Positions 1-6,869 of a DNA stretch of 11,026 nucleotides are shown here, one piece after another. Every line of letters starts with the position of its first letter. Position 1 is the stretch's first letter. Below the pieces are notes generated by a model. The model worked only from the letters and a program-made list of their open reading frames with translations. It did not search any database and was not told where the DNA came from. This DNA is from CAZOWW01 sp964583765 (GTDB taxonomy: Bacteria; Actinomycetota; Actinomycetes; Actinomycetales; Kineosporiaceae): the NCBI GenBank assembly GCA_964583765.1, contig CAZOWW010000157.1, positions 1 through 11,026 of the forward strand. Reading direction: 5' to 3'. A program made the translations under genes and the position numbers.

Positions 1-1
1 C

Positions 2-607
2 CATGACGCGGCGGCCCGGTCGGCGGCGGCCTGGTGGCGCGAGTTGGCCGCCTCCGGACTGCACCGGATCTGGCGAGAACGTGGCACCCGCCTCGTGGAC
101 CTGCGGTACCGCCTGCTGCGTCGTGAGCTGTCCGCGCGCAGCGAGCGCACCGCCCGGGCCCTGCTCGTGGACCCGTTGACCGGCCTCGGCAACCGCCGTC
201 TGCTCGACCGGGAGCTCCGCTCGCACCGTCGGGGCGGGGTGCTCTTCGTGGACATCGACGGCTTCAAGCAGATCAACGACCGGTGCGGGCACGAGACGGG
301 CGATCGGGTGCTGCGCCGGGTGGCGGGCGTGCTGCGCTCGTGCACCCGCGACGGCGACGTCCTGGTGCGCTACGGCGGGGACGAGTTCGTGGTGCTGGTG
401 GCGGACGGCGCCTCGCCCGCGTCCCTGGGGGAACGGGTGCTGCAGCGGATCCGGGCCGAGGACTGGACCCCGCTGGTCGAGGGCGGGTCGGTGACCGTCT
501 CGCTGGGCGCGGCGTCCGTCGGTGAACTGCCCGCCGCGTTGCGGCGCTCGGACGAGGCGATGCTCGCCGCCAAGCGCTCGGGCCGCAACGCCCTGGTCCA
601 GGGATGA
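2..607 (+). CDS. GGDEF-domain diguanylate cyclase, 5'-truncated by window edge
   Basis: The C-terminal part of a probable diguanylate cyclase, which would make cyclic-di-GMP from two GTP. The frame is open from the first bases of the window, so the real start lies upstream; a TTG at 44 is only an internal candidate. Visible in order: a charged helical linker (LHRIWRER...ELSAR), the DPLTGLGNRR entry motif, the metal-binding strand FVDIDGFKQIND, and an intact GGDEF signature at 374-388. The inhibitory I-site RxxD (RDGD, 347-358) sits exactly five residues before GGDEF, so product feedback is expected. The linker aligns without gaps to that of the next gene, so the missing N-terminus is probably a similar TPR-like sensor region (inference). 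No membrane segment is seen in the part present. The stop overlaps the next start as ATGA, indicating translational coupling. Confidence 0.88.
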   Translation, partial: HDAAARSAAAWWRELAASGLHRIWRERGTRLVDLRYRLLRRELSARSERTARALLVDPLTGLGNRRLLDRELRSHRRGGVLFVDIDGFKQINDRCGHETGDRVLRRVAGVLRSCTRDGDVLVRYGGDEFVVLVADGASPASLGERVLQRIRAEDWTPLVEGGSVTVSLGAASVGELPAALRRSDEAMLAAKRSGRNALVQG

Positions 608-2235
608 CCGTGGTGAGCGCGGGCGTGTGTGCCGCAGATCTGGTCGGGACGGGTGCGCGAGCCACCGTACCGGTGGGCACGGGGGTGCGTCCCGCAGTCC
701 CGATCGGCACGGAGCTGGTGCCGGTGGGCGAGTTCGGGCCGCTCGACGCCCTCTCGGACGAGGCGCACCGGCTCTACGCGGAGGGCTGCTCGGAGGCATC
801 GCTCAAGGCCTGCGAGGCGGGTCTGACGGTGGCCGAGCTGTCCGGCGACCACCGCACCGCGCGTTTCCTGCGGTACATCGTCTGCCTCAACCACGAGCAG
901 GAGGGCCACTGGCGTCGCCTCGAGCAGAGCAGCGCGCGGTTGCTCGACGGGCTCGGCCCGGACGCCAGCGTCTCCTGGCGGGCCAAGGCGCTGGGGTTGT
1001 ACTCGCACGCCATGGTGCAGCAGAACGAGGCCACGACGGCCATCGAGGCGCTGGCCGAGGCCTACAGCTTGATCAGTTGCGAGGACGAGCTCAGCTACAA
1101 CCGGGGCTCCGCCTGCCAGGCGGTGAGCGGCCCCCTGCACTCGCTGCTGCTGTTCGCCCCGGCCCGCGAGGTGCTGGTCACCTCGGTGGCCCTGCTCGCC
1201 GAGCATCCGCAGGCGCGGGTGCTCGGCCTGTTGCAGCAGACCGTGGTCGAGGGCACCTGGGCGATGTTCCTCGAACTGCTCGGTCTGGACGACGAGGCAC
1301 GGGCGCATCACCAGGCCTGCGCCTCGCTCGCGGTGCGTGCCTCGGCCGAGGCACGTGTCCTCGCGCACGAGTACGCGTACAGCTACGCCGAGGCGCTGCT
1401 GCAGTTCGCCCACCAGAGGCTCGGCGTGCCGGTGGTGGACCCGCGACCGTTGCTGGTGATGTTGCGGCGTCCGGGGGCGGGTCGCGACGGCCTGCTCTGC
1501 GGGCTCGCCCTGGCCTCGGACCGGGCACAGGCCGGTGACCTGACCCGGGCCAGGGGGCTTGCCCGGTGGATCCGGCTGCGGTCCGCCCGGTTCGGGGAAC
1601 CGGTGCCCGGCTGGGTGGCCACGGCCTGGCTCGCGCACCTGGCCGAGGCGGAGCACGGCAGCTCGAACGCGAGCAGGCGGTGGCGGGACGCGGCGGTCGG
1701 CCAGCTCGAACAGCTGTGGCGGGACCGGGCCGGCCGGTTCGAGTACCTCGTCGCCCGACGCGGGGTGGTCGAGCTGTCCGCTCGGCTCGCCCGCCAGGAC
1801 CGACGGCTCTGGGAGGACGCGTTGACCCGGGTCGGCAACCGCCGCCTGCTCGACGCGGTGCAGGCCGACCCGGCGGCGGCCGCGCGGGGCACGGCGTTCG
1901 TGGACATCGACCACTTCAAGGGCGTCAACGACCGGTTCGGGCACGCGGTCGGTGATCACGTGCTGCGCCGCGTCGCCACCCTCCTGCGCTCGGCCTGCGG
2001 GGATCGCGATCTGGTGGCCCGGTACGGCGGGGACGAGTTCGTGGTCGTCCTGGACGAGGACACCGATCCGCGGCGGTTCGTGGAGCGGGTGCACCTCGCG
2101 GTGCGGGGCGCGGGATGGTCCGCCCTCGCGCCCGGGCTGGCGGTCACCGTGTCCGTGGGCACGGCGGCCCCGGGGGAGGGTGCCCTGCGGCGGGCGGACG
2201 CCGCGCTCCTGCGGGTCAAGGCGGCCCGCCCCTGA
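604..2235 (+). CDS. TPR-like plus GGDEF-domain protein, degenerate I-site
   Basis: A 543-residue probable diguanylate cyclase. Residues 14-43 are a low-complexity stretch of three 10-residue repeats. Residues about 45-400 are alanine/leucine-rich helical pairs resembling TPR repeats, with no signal peptide or membrane helix, so a cytoplasmic protein sensing a partner or ligand is likely. Residues about 405-543 form the GGDEF domain: DALTRVGNRR, FVDIDHFKGVND and an intact GGDEF at residues 475-479 (2026-2040). The position of the I-site arginine is glycine here (GDRD, residues 466-469), so the canonical RxxD feedback site is lost, unlike in the upstream paralogue. No EAL domain is present. The ATG at 604 overlaps the previous stop (ATGA) and lacks a clear Shine-Dalgarno, fitting coupling; GTG codons at 718 or 727 are possible later starts. 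GGDEF assignment is firm; the TPR call is by pattern only. Confidence 0.9.
   Translation: MTVVSAGVCAADLVGTGARATVPVGTGVRPAVPIGTELVPVGEFGPLDALSDEAHRLYAEGCSEASLKACEAGLTVAELSGDHRTARFLRYIVCLNHEQEGHWRRLEQSSARLLDGLGPDASVSWRAKALGLYSHAMVQQNEATTAIEALAEAYSLISCEDELSYNRGSACQAVSGPLHSLLLFAPAREVLVTSVALLAEHPQARVLGLLQQTVVEGTWAMFLELLGLDDEARAHHQACASLAVRASAEARVLAHEYAYSYAEALLQFAHQRLGVPVVDPRPLLVMLRRPGAGRDGLLCGLALASDRAQAGDLTRARGLARWIRLRSARFGEPVPGWVATAWLAHLAEAEHGSSNASRRWRDAAVGQLEQLWRDRAGRFEYLVARRGVVELSARLARQDRRLWEDALTRVGNRRLLDAVQADPAAAARGTAFVDIDHFKGVNDRFGHAVGDHVLRRVATLLRSACGDRDLVARYGGDEFVVVLDEDTDPRRFVERVHLAVRGAGWSALAPGLAVTVSVGTAAPGEGALRRADAALLRVKAARP
643..732 (+). repeat. Three imperfect 30-bp tandem units within the GGDEF gene N-terminus
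   Basis: Three consecutive 30-bp units (643-672, 673-702, 703-732) encode related decapeptides: VGTGARATVP, VGTGVRPAVP and IGTELVPVGE. The unit keeps the codon frame. If translation in fact begins at the GTG at 718 or 727, the repeats would instead lie upstream of the start. Confidence 0.5.
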
Positions 2236-2295
2236 GCCGCGGGTGGCCCCGACGGGCTGTGGCGGCTTTGCGGGGCGGTGGCGGGGACGACGGAA

Positions 2296-2327
2296 GGCCG
2301 GTATCGCGCCGGGCACCGGAACCGGCC
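2296..2327 (+). terminator. Weak hairpin between the GGDEF gene and recO
   Basis: A perfect 7-bp inverted repeat (GGCCGGT at 2296-2302, ACCGGCC at 2321-2327) with an 18-nt loop, 60 nt after the GGDEF stop. There is no T-run. It could help end the GGDEF transcript, but a 7-bp stem is not unusual in DNA this GC-rich. Confidence 0.2.
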
Positions 2328-2371
2328 GCGGGGAACAGTGGGTCGGCGAGCGCGCGGGACTCCCGAGGGCG

Positions 2372-2377
2372 GACAAT
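2372..2377 (+). promoter_or_regulatory. Candidate -10 box for leaderless recO
   Basis: GACAAT ends 6 nt before the recO GTG at 2384. It keeps the A and the final T that are most conserved in the actinobacterial TANNNT box, at the distance expected if transcription starts at the GTG itself. No clear -35 element is seen. The same layout recurs before dusB. Confidence 0.3.
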
Positions 2378-2383
2378 CCTGCC

Positions 2384-3127
2384 GTGACCCTGTACCGGGA
2401 CGAGGCCGTGGTGCTGCGTGCGCAGAAGCTGGGGGAGGCCGACCGGATCATCACCCTGCTCACCCGCGAACACGGCCGCGTGCGGGCGGTGGCCAAGGGC
2501 GTGCGCAAGACCAGTTCCCGGCTCGGGGCACGCGTCGAGCCGTTCATGCTCATCGACATCCAGCTCTACGAGGGCCGGTCGCTCGACATCATCACCCAGG
2601 TCGAGACGATCGGGCCCTACGCGCGGGGGATCGCCACGGACTACGCCCGCTACACGGCGGGCACCGCGATGCTGGAGACCGCCGAGCGGCTGACCGAGAG
2701 CGAGCGCGAGCCCGCGGTGCAGCAGTTCCTGCTGCTCGTGGGTGCCCTGCGGTCCCTCGCCGAGGGACAGCACGATCCCGCGCTGGTCCTGGACGCCTAT
2801 CTGCTCCGGTCGTTGTCGGTGGCCGGTTGGGCCCCCAGCTTCGACGACTGCGCGCGCTGCGGGGCAGAGGGTCCGCACCGGGCGTTCGCCCTGGCCGCCG
2901 GGGGAACGGTCTGCCCGCAGTGCCGGCCACCGGGCTCCGCCGCACCCCACCCGGACACCCTCGTCCTGCTCGGGGCGCTGCTCGCGGGGCGGTGGGAGGT
3001 GGCCGAGGCGATCGACCAGGGCCGTCGCCGGGAGGGGGCCGGACTGGTCGCGGCCTATCTGCAGTGGCATCTGGAGCGTCAGGTGCGATCCCTGCGACTT
3101 GTCGAGCGGGAGGTCGTGCCAGGCTGA
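2384..3127 (+). CDS. recO: DNA repair protein RecO
   Basis: A 247-residue RecO, the mediator that works with RecR (and RecF) to load RecA onto SSB-coated single-stranded DNA and to anneal strands in recombinational repair. The N-terminus (LYRDEAVVLRAQKLGEADRI, then a KGVRKTSSRLGARVEPF stretch) is the typical RecO OB-fold. The central part is helical, and a four-cysteine zinc motif is complete: C156/C159 and C177/C180 (CARC...CPQC). Length and sequence pattern closely resemble the mycobacterial protein. The GTG at 2384 was chosen because it places LYRDEAVVLR at the N-terminus as in homologues; the frame is open far upstream but that part is not RecO-like. uppS begins 5 nt after the stop, so the two are probably one operon, as in other actinobacteria. 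Confidence 0.95.
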   Translation: MTLYRDEAVVLRAQKLGEADRIITLLTREHGRVRAVAKGVRKTSSRLGARVEPFMLIDIQLYEGRSLDIITQVETIGPYARGIATDYARYTAGTAMLETAERLTESEREPAVQQFLLLVGALRSLAEGQHDPALVLDAYLLRSLSVAGWAPSFDDCARCGAEGPHRAFALAAGGTVCPQCRPPGSAAPHPDTLVLLGALLAGRWEVAEAIDQGRRREGAGLVAAYLQWHLERQVRSLRLVEREVVPG

Positions 3128-3132
3128 GCGCC

Positions 3133-3987
3133 ATGCCCGTCCGTCGCCGCCTACTGGCCTCCGCTGCCCGCCGCCCCGCCGCCGTCCAGGTACCCCCGCC
3201 GCATCCGTCCGGGGCCCGTCCGCCCGTCATCCCCCGGGAACTGATCCCGCGGCACGTGGCCATCGTCATGGACGGCAACGGGCGCTGGGCCAACGCGCGG
3301 GGGCTGCCCCGCACGAAGGGCCACGAGCAGGGGGAGATCGCGCTCCTGGACGTCGTGGCCGGCGCGATCGAGCTCGGTGTCCCGTACGTGTCGGTGTACG
3401 CCTTCTCGACCGAGAACTGGCGGCGCAGCCCCGAGGAGGTGCGGTTCCTCATGGCGTTCGACCGGGACGTCATCCGCCGCCGCCGGGACCTGCTCAACTC
3501 CTGGGGCGTGCGCATCCGCTGGGCCGGCCGGCGGCCCAAGCTGTGGCGCAGCGTGATCAAGGAGCTGGAGGAGGCCGAGGAGCTGACCCGGGACAACTCG
3601 GTGCTCACCCTGACGATGTGCGTGAACTACGGTGGTCGGGCCGAGATCGCCGACGCCGTCCGGGCCATCGCGCAGGACGTCGCCGCGGGGCGACTCAACC
3701 CCGACCGGGTGGACGAGCGCACCGTGGGCCGCTACCTCGACGAGCCCGACCTGCCGGACGTGGACATGTTCCTGCGCACCTCGGGCGAGCAGCGCACCTC
3801 GAACTTCCTGATCTGGCAGTCGGCCTACGCGGAGCTCGTGTTCCTGGACGTGCTGTGGCCCGACGTGGACCGGACGGTCTTCTGGCGGGGGGTCGAGGAG
3901 TACGTGCGGCGCGACCGCCGCTACGGCGGTGCGGTGGACCGTGCGGCCGAGGACCAACCGTCCGGAGCACCGCCGTCCAGCCGGTAA
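3133..3987 (+). CDS. uppS: (2Z)-polyprenyl diphosphate synthase (UppS family)
   Basis: A cis-prenyltransferase of 284 residues that extends an allylic diphosphate with isopentenyl diphosphate to give the long-chain prenyl diphosphate used as the lipid carrier for peptidoglycan and arabinogalactan precursors. The signature HVAIVMDGNGRW lies at residues 41-52 with the catalytic Asp at 47. FSTENW is at 91-96, and the isopentenyl-diphosphate-binding RTSGEQR is at 215-221, followed by SNFLIWQ and AYAE. Residues 1-35 are a proline/arginine-rich extension typical of actinobacterial members; the last 15 residues are low-complexity. It resembles the mycobacterial decaprenyl diphosphate synthase more than short-chain Z-farnesyl synthases, but the product chain length cannot be read from sequence alone. 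No strong Shine-Dalgarno precedes the ATG, which fits coupling to recO 5 nt upstream. Confidence 0.94.
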   Translation: MPVRRRLLASAARRPAAVQVPPPHPSGARPPVIPRELIPRHVAIVMDGNGRWANARGLPRTKGHEQGEIALLDVVAGAIELGVPYVSVYAFSTENWRRSPEEVRFLMAFDRDVIRRRRDLLNSWGVRIRWAGRRPKLWRSVIKELEEAEELTRDNSVLTLTMCVNYGGRAEIADAVRAIAQDVAAGRLNPDRVDERTVGRYLDEPDLPDVDMFLRTSGEQRTSNFLIWQSAYAELVFLDVLWPDVDRTVFWRGVEEYVRRDRRYGGAVDRAAEDQPSGAPPSSR

Positions 3988-4007
3988 CCTGGGCGAACCG
4001 GTCGCCC

Positions 4008-4031
4008 GGCCACCGTGTCGCCACGGTGCCT
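4008..4031 (+). terminator. Hairpin downstream of uppS
   Basis: CACCGTG (4011-4017) and CACGGTG (4022-4028) form a perfect 7-bp stem with a four-base TCGC loop, extendable by two pairs past one mismatch. It starts about 20 nt after the uppS stop and has no U-tract, as is common for actinobacterial terminators. The same 10-mer CCACCGTGTC occurs again at 4072-4081. No T-box or other riboswitch hallmark was recognised in the remaining gap before glyS. Confidence 0.45.
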
Positions 4032-4118
4032 CGGGCCTCCCGCCCCTGCTCCTGCCCCTGATCCCCGATGCCCACCGTGTCCCCCGATCCCCGTTGATCC
4101 GCCGACACCCAGCCGGAT

Positions 4119-4122
4119 GGAG
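4119..4122 (+). promoter_or_regulatory. Ribosome binding site deciding the glyS start
   Basis: GGAG lies 8 nt before the GTG at 4131. The in-frame GTG at 4122 overlaps this site and has no Shine-Dalgarno of its own, so 4131 is preferred. Confidence 0.6.
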
Positions 4123-4130
4123 TGACTTCC

Positions 4131-5528
4131 GTGGCTGCCAAGCCCTCGACCGAGACCCGTCTCGACGCCGTCGTCAACCTCTGCAAGCGCCGCGGGTTCG
4201 TGTTCCCGTGCGGCGAGATCTACGGAGGTACCCGGTCGGCCTGGGACTACGGACCGTTGGGGGTCGAGCTCAAGGACGCCATCAAGCGCCAGTGGTGGCG
4301 CAACATGGTCACCAGCCGTGAGGACGTCGTCGGCCTGGACTCCTCGGTGATCCTCCCGCGTCAGGCGTGGGTGGCCTCCGGGCACGTGGGCGCCTTCAGC
4401 GACCCGCTGACCGAGTGCCAGAACTGCCACAAGCGGTACCGCGCCGATCAGTTGATCGAGGAGTTCACCGAGCGCAAGGGCCGCGAGCCGGAGGGCGGCC
4501 TCGCCGGGGTGCCGTGCCCGAACTGCGGCACGCGGGGCGCCTGGACCGAGTCGCGCGAGTTCAACATGATGCTGCGCACCTACCTCGGCCCGGTCGAGGA
4601 CGAGTCGGGGCTGCACTACCTGCGGCCCGAGACCGCGCAGGGCATCTTCGTGAACTTCAAGAACGTCGAGCAGTCCGCGCGCAAGAAGCCGCCGTTCGGC
4701 ATCGGCCAGATCGGCAAGTCCTTCCGCAACGAGATCACCCCGGGCAACTTCATCTTCCGCACCCGTGAGTTCGAGCAGATGGAGATGGAGTTCTTCGTCG
4801 AGCCGGGCACGGACGAGACCTGGCACCAGTACTGGATCGACTACCGCACCGACTGGTACGTGGGTCTGGGCATCACGCGGGAGAACCTGCGGCACTACGA
4901 GCACCCCAAGGAGAAGCTCTCCCACTACTCCAAGCGGACCGTGGACATCGAGTACCGGTTCGGGTTCACCGGCTCGGAGTGGGGCGAGCTCGAGGGCATC
5001 GCCAACCGGACCGACTTCGACCTGTCCACGCACTCCGAGCACTCGGGCGTCGACCTGTCGTACTTCGACCAGGCCAAGGGCGAGCGCTGGATCCCCTACG
5101 TGATCGAGCCGGCCGCGGGCCTGACCCGTTCGCTCATGGCCTTCCTGATCGAGGCCTACGACGAGGACGAGGCCCCGAACACCAAGGGCGGGGTGGACAA
5201 GCGGATCGTGCTGCGTCTGGACCCGCGGCTCTCGCCGGTCAAGGCCGCGGTGCTGCCGCTGTCCCGCAACGAGGCGCTGTCGCCGAAGGCCCGCGATCTG
5301 GCGGCCGAGCTGCGGCGCAACTGGAACATCGAGTTCGACGACGCCCAGGCCATCGGTCGCCGCTACCGTCGCCAGGACGAGATCGGGACGCCGTTCTGCA
5401 TCACGGTGGACTTCGACACCCTCGAGGACCAGGCCGTGACCATCCGGGAGCGGGACTCGATGACCCAGACCCGGGTCGCCCTCGACCAGGTGTCCGGCTG
5501 GCTGGGCGCCCGGCTGGTGGGCTGCTGA
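4131..5528 (+). CDS. glyS: Glycine--tRNA ligase, dimeric (eukaryotic/archaeal-like) type
   Basis: A class II synthetase of 465 residues that charges tRNA-Gly with glycine using ATP in the cytoplasm. It is the single-chain alpha2 type, not the alpha/beta type of E. coli. Seen: KRRGFVFP...GEIYGG and WDYGPLG near the N-terminus, motif 1 (SSVILPRQAWVASGHV), motif 2 (FRNEITPGNFIFRTREFEQ), a LSHYSKRTVDIEY stretch, motif 3 (EPAAGLTRSLMAF), and a C-terminal anticodon-binding domain from about residue 360. A four-cysteine insertion (C96/C99 and C129/C132, CQNC...CPNC) looks like an intact zinc knuckle; as I recall, the M. tuberculosis enzyme lacks these cysteines. The GTG at 4131 is chosen for its GGAG site; GTG 4122 would add three residues. 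It is flanked by uppS and dusB on the same strand. Confidence 0.96.
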   Translation: MAAKPSTETRLDAVVNLCKRRGFVFPCGEIYGGTRSAWDYGPLGVELKDAIKRQWWRNMVTSREDVVGLDSSVILPRQAWVASGHVGAFSDPLTECQNCHKRYRADQLIEEFTERKGREPEGGLAGVPCPNCGTRGAWTESREFNMMLRTYLGPVEDESGLHYLRPETAQGIFVNFKNVEQSARKKPPFGIGQIGKSFRNEITPGNFIFRTREFEQMEMEFFVEPGTDETWHQYWIDYRTDWYVGLGITRENLRHYEHPKEKLSHYSKRTVDIEYRFGFTGSEWGELEGIANRTDFDLSTHSEHSGVDLSYFDQAKGERWIPYVIEPAAGLTRSLMAFLIEAYDEDEAPNTKGGVDKRIVLRLDPRLSPVKAAVLPLSRNEALSPKARDLAAELRRNWNIEFDDAQAIGRRYRRQDEIGTPFCITVDFDTLEDQAVTIRERDSMTQTRVALDQVSGWLGARLVGC

Positions 5529-5556
5529 GGGGCGGGCCGTCGTCGGGGTCGCCTGC

Positions 5557-5562
5557 CAGAAT
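5557..5562 (+). promoter_or_regulatory. Candidate -10 box for leaderless dusB
   Basis: CAGAAT ends 6 nt before the dusB GTG at 5569, the same geometry as the box before recO. No Shine-Dalgarno is evident, and an ATG at 5561 runs straight into a stop in its own frame. No clear -35 element was found in the 40-nt gap after glyS. Confidence 0.28.
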
Positions 5563-5568
5563 GGCGGC

Positions 5569-6756
5569 GTGAGTCTGCGGATCGGACCGCTCGTCCTGGA
5601 CACGCCGGTGGTCCTGGCGCCGATGGCGGGGATCACCAACCCGGCCTTCCGCCGCCTGTGTCGTGAGCAGGCGGCCTCGGCCGGTGGCGGTGGCGCGTTC
5701 GTGAGCGAGATGGTCACCTCGCGGGCGCTGCTGGAGCGCAGCGGGGAGTCGCTGCGCCTGGTCGCGCACGATCCCGACGAGTACCCGCGCAGCGTCCAGC
5801 TCTACGGCGTGGACCCGACCACGGTGGCCGCCGCGGTGCGGATGCTCATGGTCGAGGGGCTCGCCGACCACGTGGACCTGAACTTCGGCTGCCCGGTGCC
5901 CAAGGTCACCCGCAAGGGGGGCGGCGCGGCGCTGCCCTGGAAGTCCGGCCTGTTCGGCGCGGTCGTCGCGCGGGCCGTCCAGGCCGCGGCGCCCTTCGGT
6001 GTGCCGGTCACGGTGAAGATGCGCATGGGGATCGACGCGGAGCACCTGACCTACCTGGAGGCGGGGCGGATCGCCGAGGCCGAGGGCGCCGCGGCGGTGG
6101 CCCTGCACGCGCGCACGGCCGCCCAGTACTACTCGGGTACGGCCGACTGGTCGGCGATCACCCGGCTCCGCGAGGTGGTCACGACGATCCCGGTGCTCGG
6201 CAACGGCGACATCTGGACCGCGGACGACGCCCTCCGCATGATCGACGAGACCGGCTGCGACGGGGTGGTGGTCGGCCGGGGGTGCCTGGGCCGGCCGTGG
6301 CTGTTCGCGGACCTGGCCCATGCCCTGGCCGGGAGCGAGCGGCGCACCCGGCCCAGCCTGGGGGAGGTGCTCGGCCTCATGCGGCGCCACCTGCTGCTCC
6401 TCGCCGAGCACTTCGCGGTGACCGCCCTGCCGGCCCACCGGGAGACCGCGGACGCCGAGGCCCGGGCCTGCCGCGACATCCGCAAGCACGTCGCCTGGTA
6501 CCTCAAGGGCTTCGCCGTGGGTCAGGAGATCCGCGCGGCGTTGGCCCTGGTCGAGACCCTCGCGGGGTTCGACGCGCTGGCCGGGCAGCTGGACCCGGCG
6601 CAGAAGTACCCCGGGGAGCTCGTCGAGGGTCCGCGGGGACGGAGTGGCTCGCCGAGGACCGTGAGCCTGCCGGAGGGGTGGCTCGCCGGTCCGGAACTGG
6701 ACCAGCTGACCCTGGCCCGCCTGCGGGCGGCCGAGGCGTCCGTATCCGGCGGGTAG
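5569..6756 (+). CDS. dusB: tRNA-dihydrouridine synthase, DusB/Nifr3 family
   Basis: A 395-residue FMN enzyme that reduces specific uridines in tRNA to dihydrouridine with NADPH. The TIM-barrel signatures are in order: LAPMAGITNPAFRRL (residues 16-30), the NFGCPVPKV active-site loop with the catalytic cysteine at 108, KMRMG with the FMN-contacting lysine at 150, HARTAAQYYSG (180-190), and the phosphate-binding GNGDI (211-215) and VGRG. The C-terminal half is helical with an EARACRDIRKHVAWYLKGF stretch typical of the family. It is longer than the roughly 320-residue E. coli enzyme, the surplus being a low-complexity C-terminal tail. The GTG start lies 40 nt after glyS. The exact uridine position modified cannot be told from sequence. 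A hairpin follows 7 nt after the stop. Confidence 0.93.
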   Translation: MSLRIGPLVLDTPVVLAPMAGITNPAFRRLCREQAASAGGGGAFVSEMVTSRALLERSGESLRLVAHDPDEYPRSVQLYGVDPTTVAAAVRMLMVEGLADHVDLNFGCPVPKVTRKGGGAALPWKSGLFGAVVARAVQAAAPFGVPVTVKMRMGIDAEHLTYLEAGRIAEAEGAAAVALHARTAAQYYSGTADWSAITRLREVVTTIPVLGNGDIWTADDALRMIDETGCDGVVVGRGCLGRPWLFADLAHALAGSERRTRPSLGEVLGLMRRHLLLLAEHFAVTALPAHRETADAEARACRDIRKHVAWYLKGFAVGQEIRAALALVETLAGFDALAGQLDPAQKYPGELVEGPRGRSGSPRTVSLPEGWLAGPELDQLTLARLRAAEASVSGG

Positions 6757-6763
6757 ACCTGGG

Positions 6764-6792
6764 CGGGGCCGGCGCTTCCTCGGGCGGCCCCG
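6764..6792 (+). terminator. Hairpin downstream of dusB
   Basis: CGGGGCCG (6764-6771) and CGGCCCCG (6785-6792) form a perfect 8-bp stem with a 13-nt loop, 7 nt after the dusB stop, without a U-tract. An imperfect 21-bp-spaced direct repeat (CCGGCGCTTCCTCGGGC at 6769-6785, CCGGCACTTCACCGGGC at 6790-6806) allows an alternative smaller hairpin (6789-6805) that would compete with it. Confidence 0.42.
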
Positions 6793-6854
6793 GCACTTCA
6801 CCGGGCCGGCACCGCGGTCGAGTCGGAACAGGGGGACGCTCGTCGTCGGGGGAG

Positions 6855-6859
6855 AAGGA
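6855..6859 (+). promoter_or_regulatory. Ribosome binding site of dgt
   Basis: AAGGA with GGAG just before it (6851-6854), 10 nt before the dgt ATG at 6870. This purine-rich leader supports that ATG in a frame that is open far upstream. Confidence 0.55.
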
Positions 6860-6869
6860 AGCGAGGCAG

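Noticed and set aside
370..2559. 729-codon open frame on the minus strand
   Set aside because: It lies antisense to both GGDEF genes and the start of recO, is rich in Arg/Pro/Gly/His, shows no family pattern and contains mirror images of the sense repeats. Long antisense frames are normal in DNA this GC-rich.
3988..4130. Possible T-box or other riboswitch leader before glyS
   Set aside because: No T-box sequence, specifier loop or antiterminator pattern was found; the only clear structure is a short hairpin better explained as the uppS terminator.
3921..5717. 598-codon open frame on the minus strand
   Set aside because: It is antisense to glyS, which has all class II synthetase motifs. The codon-position bias of the sense gene explains the absence of stops.
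5401..6801. 466-codon open frame on the minus strand
   Set aside because: Antisense to dusB; composition typical of a shadow frame and no recognisable domain.
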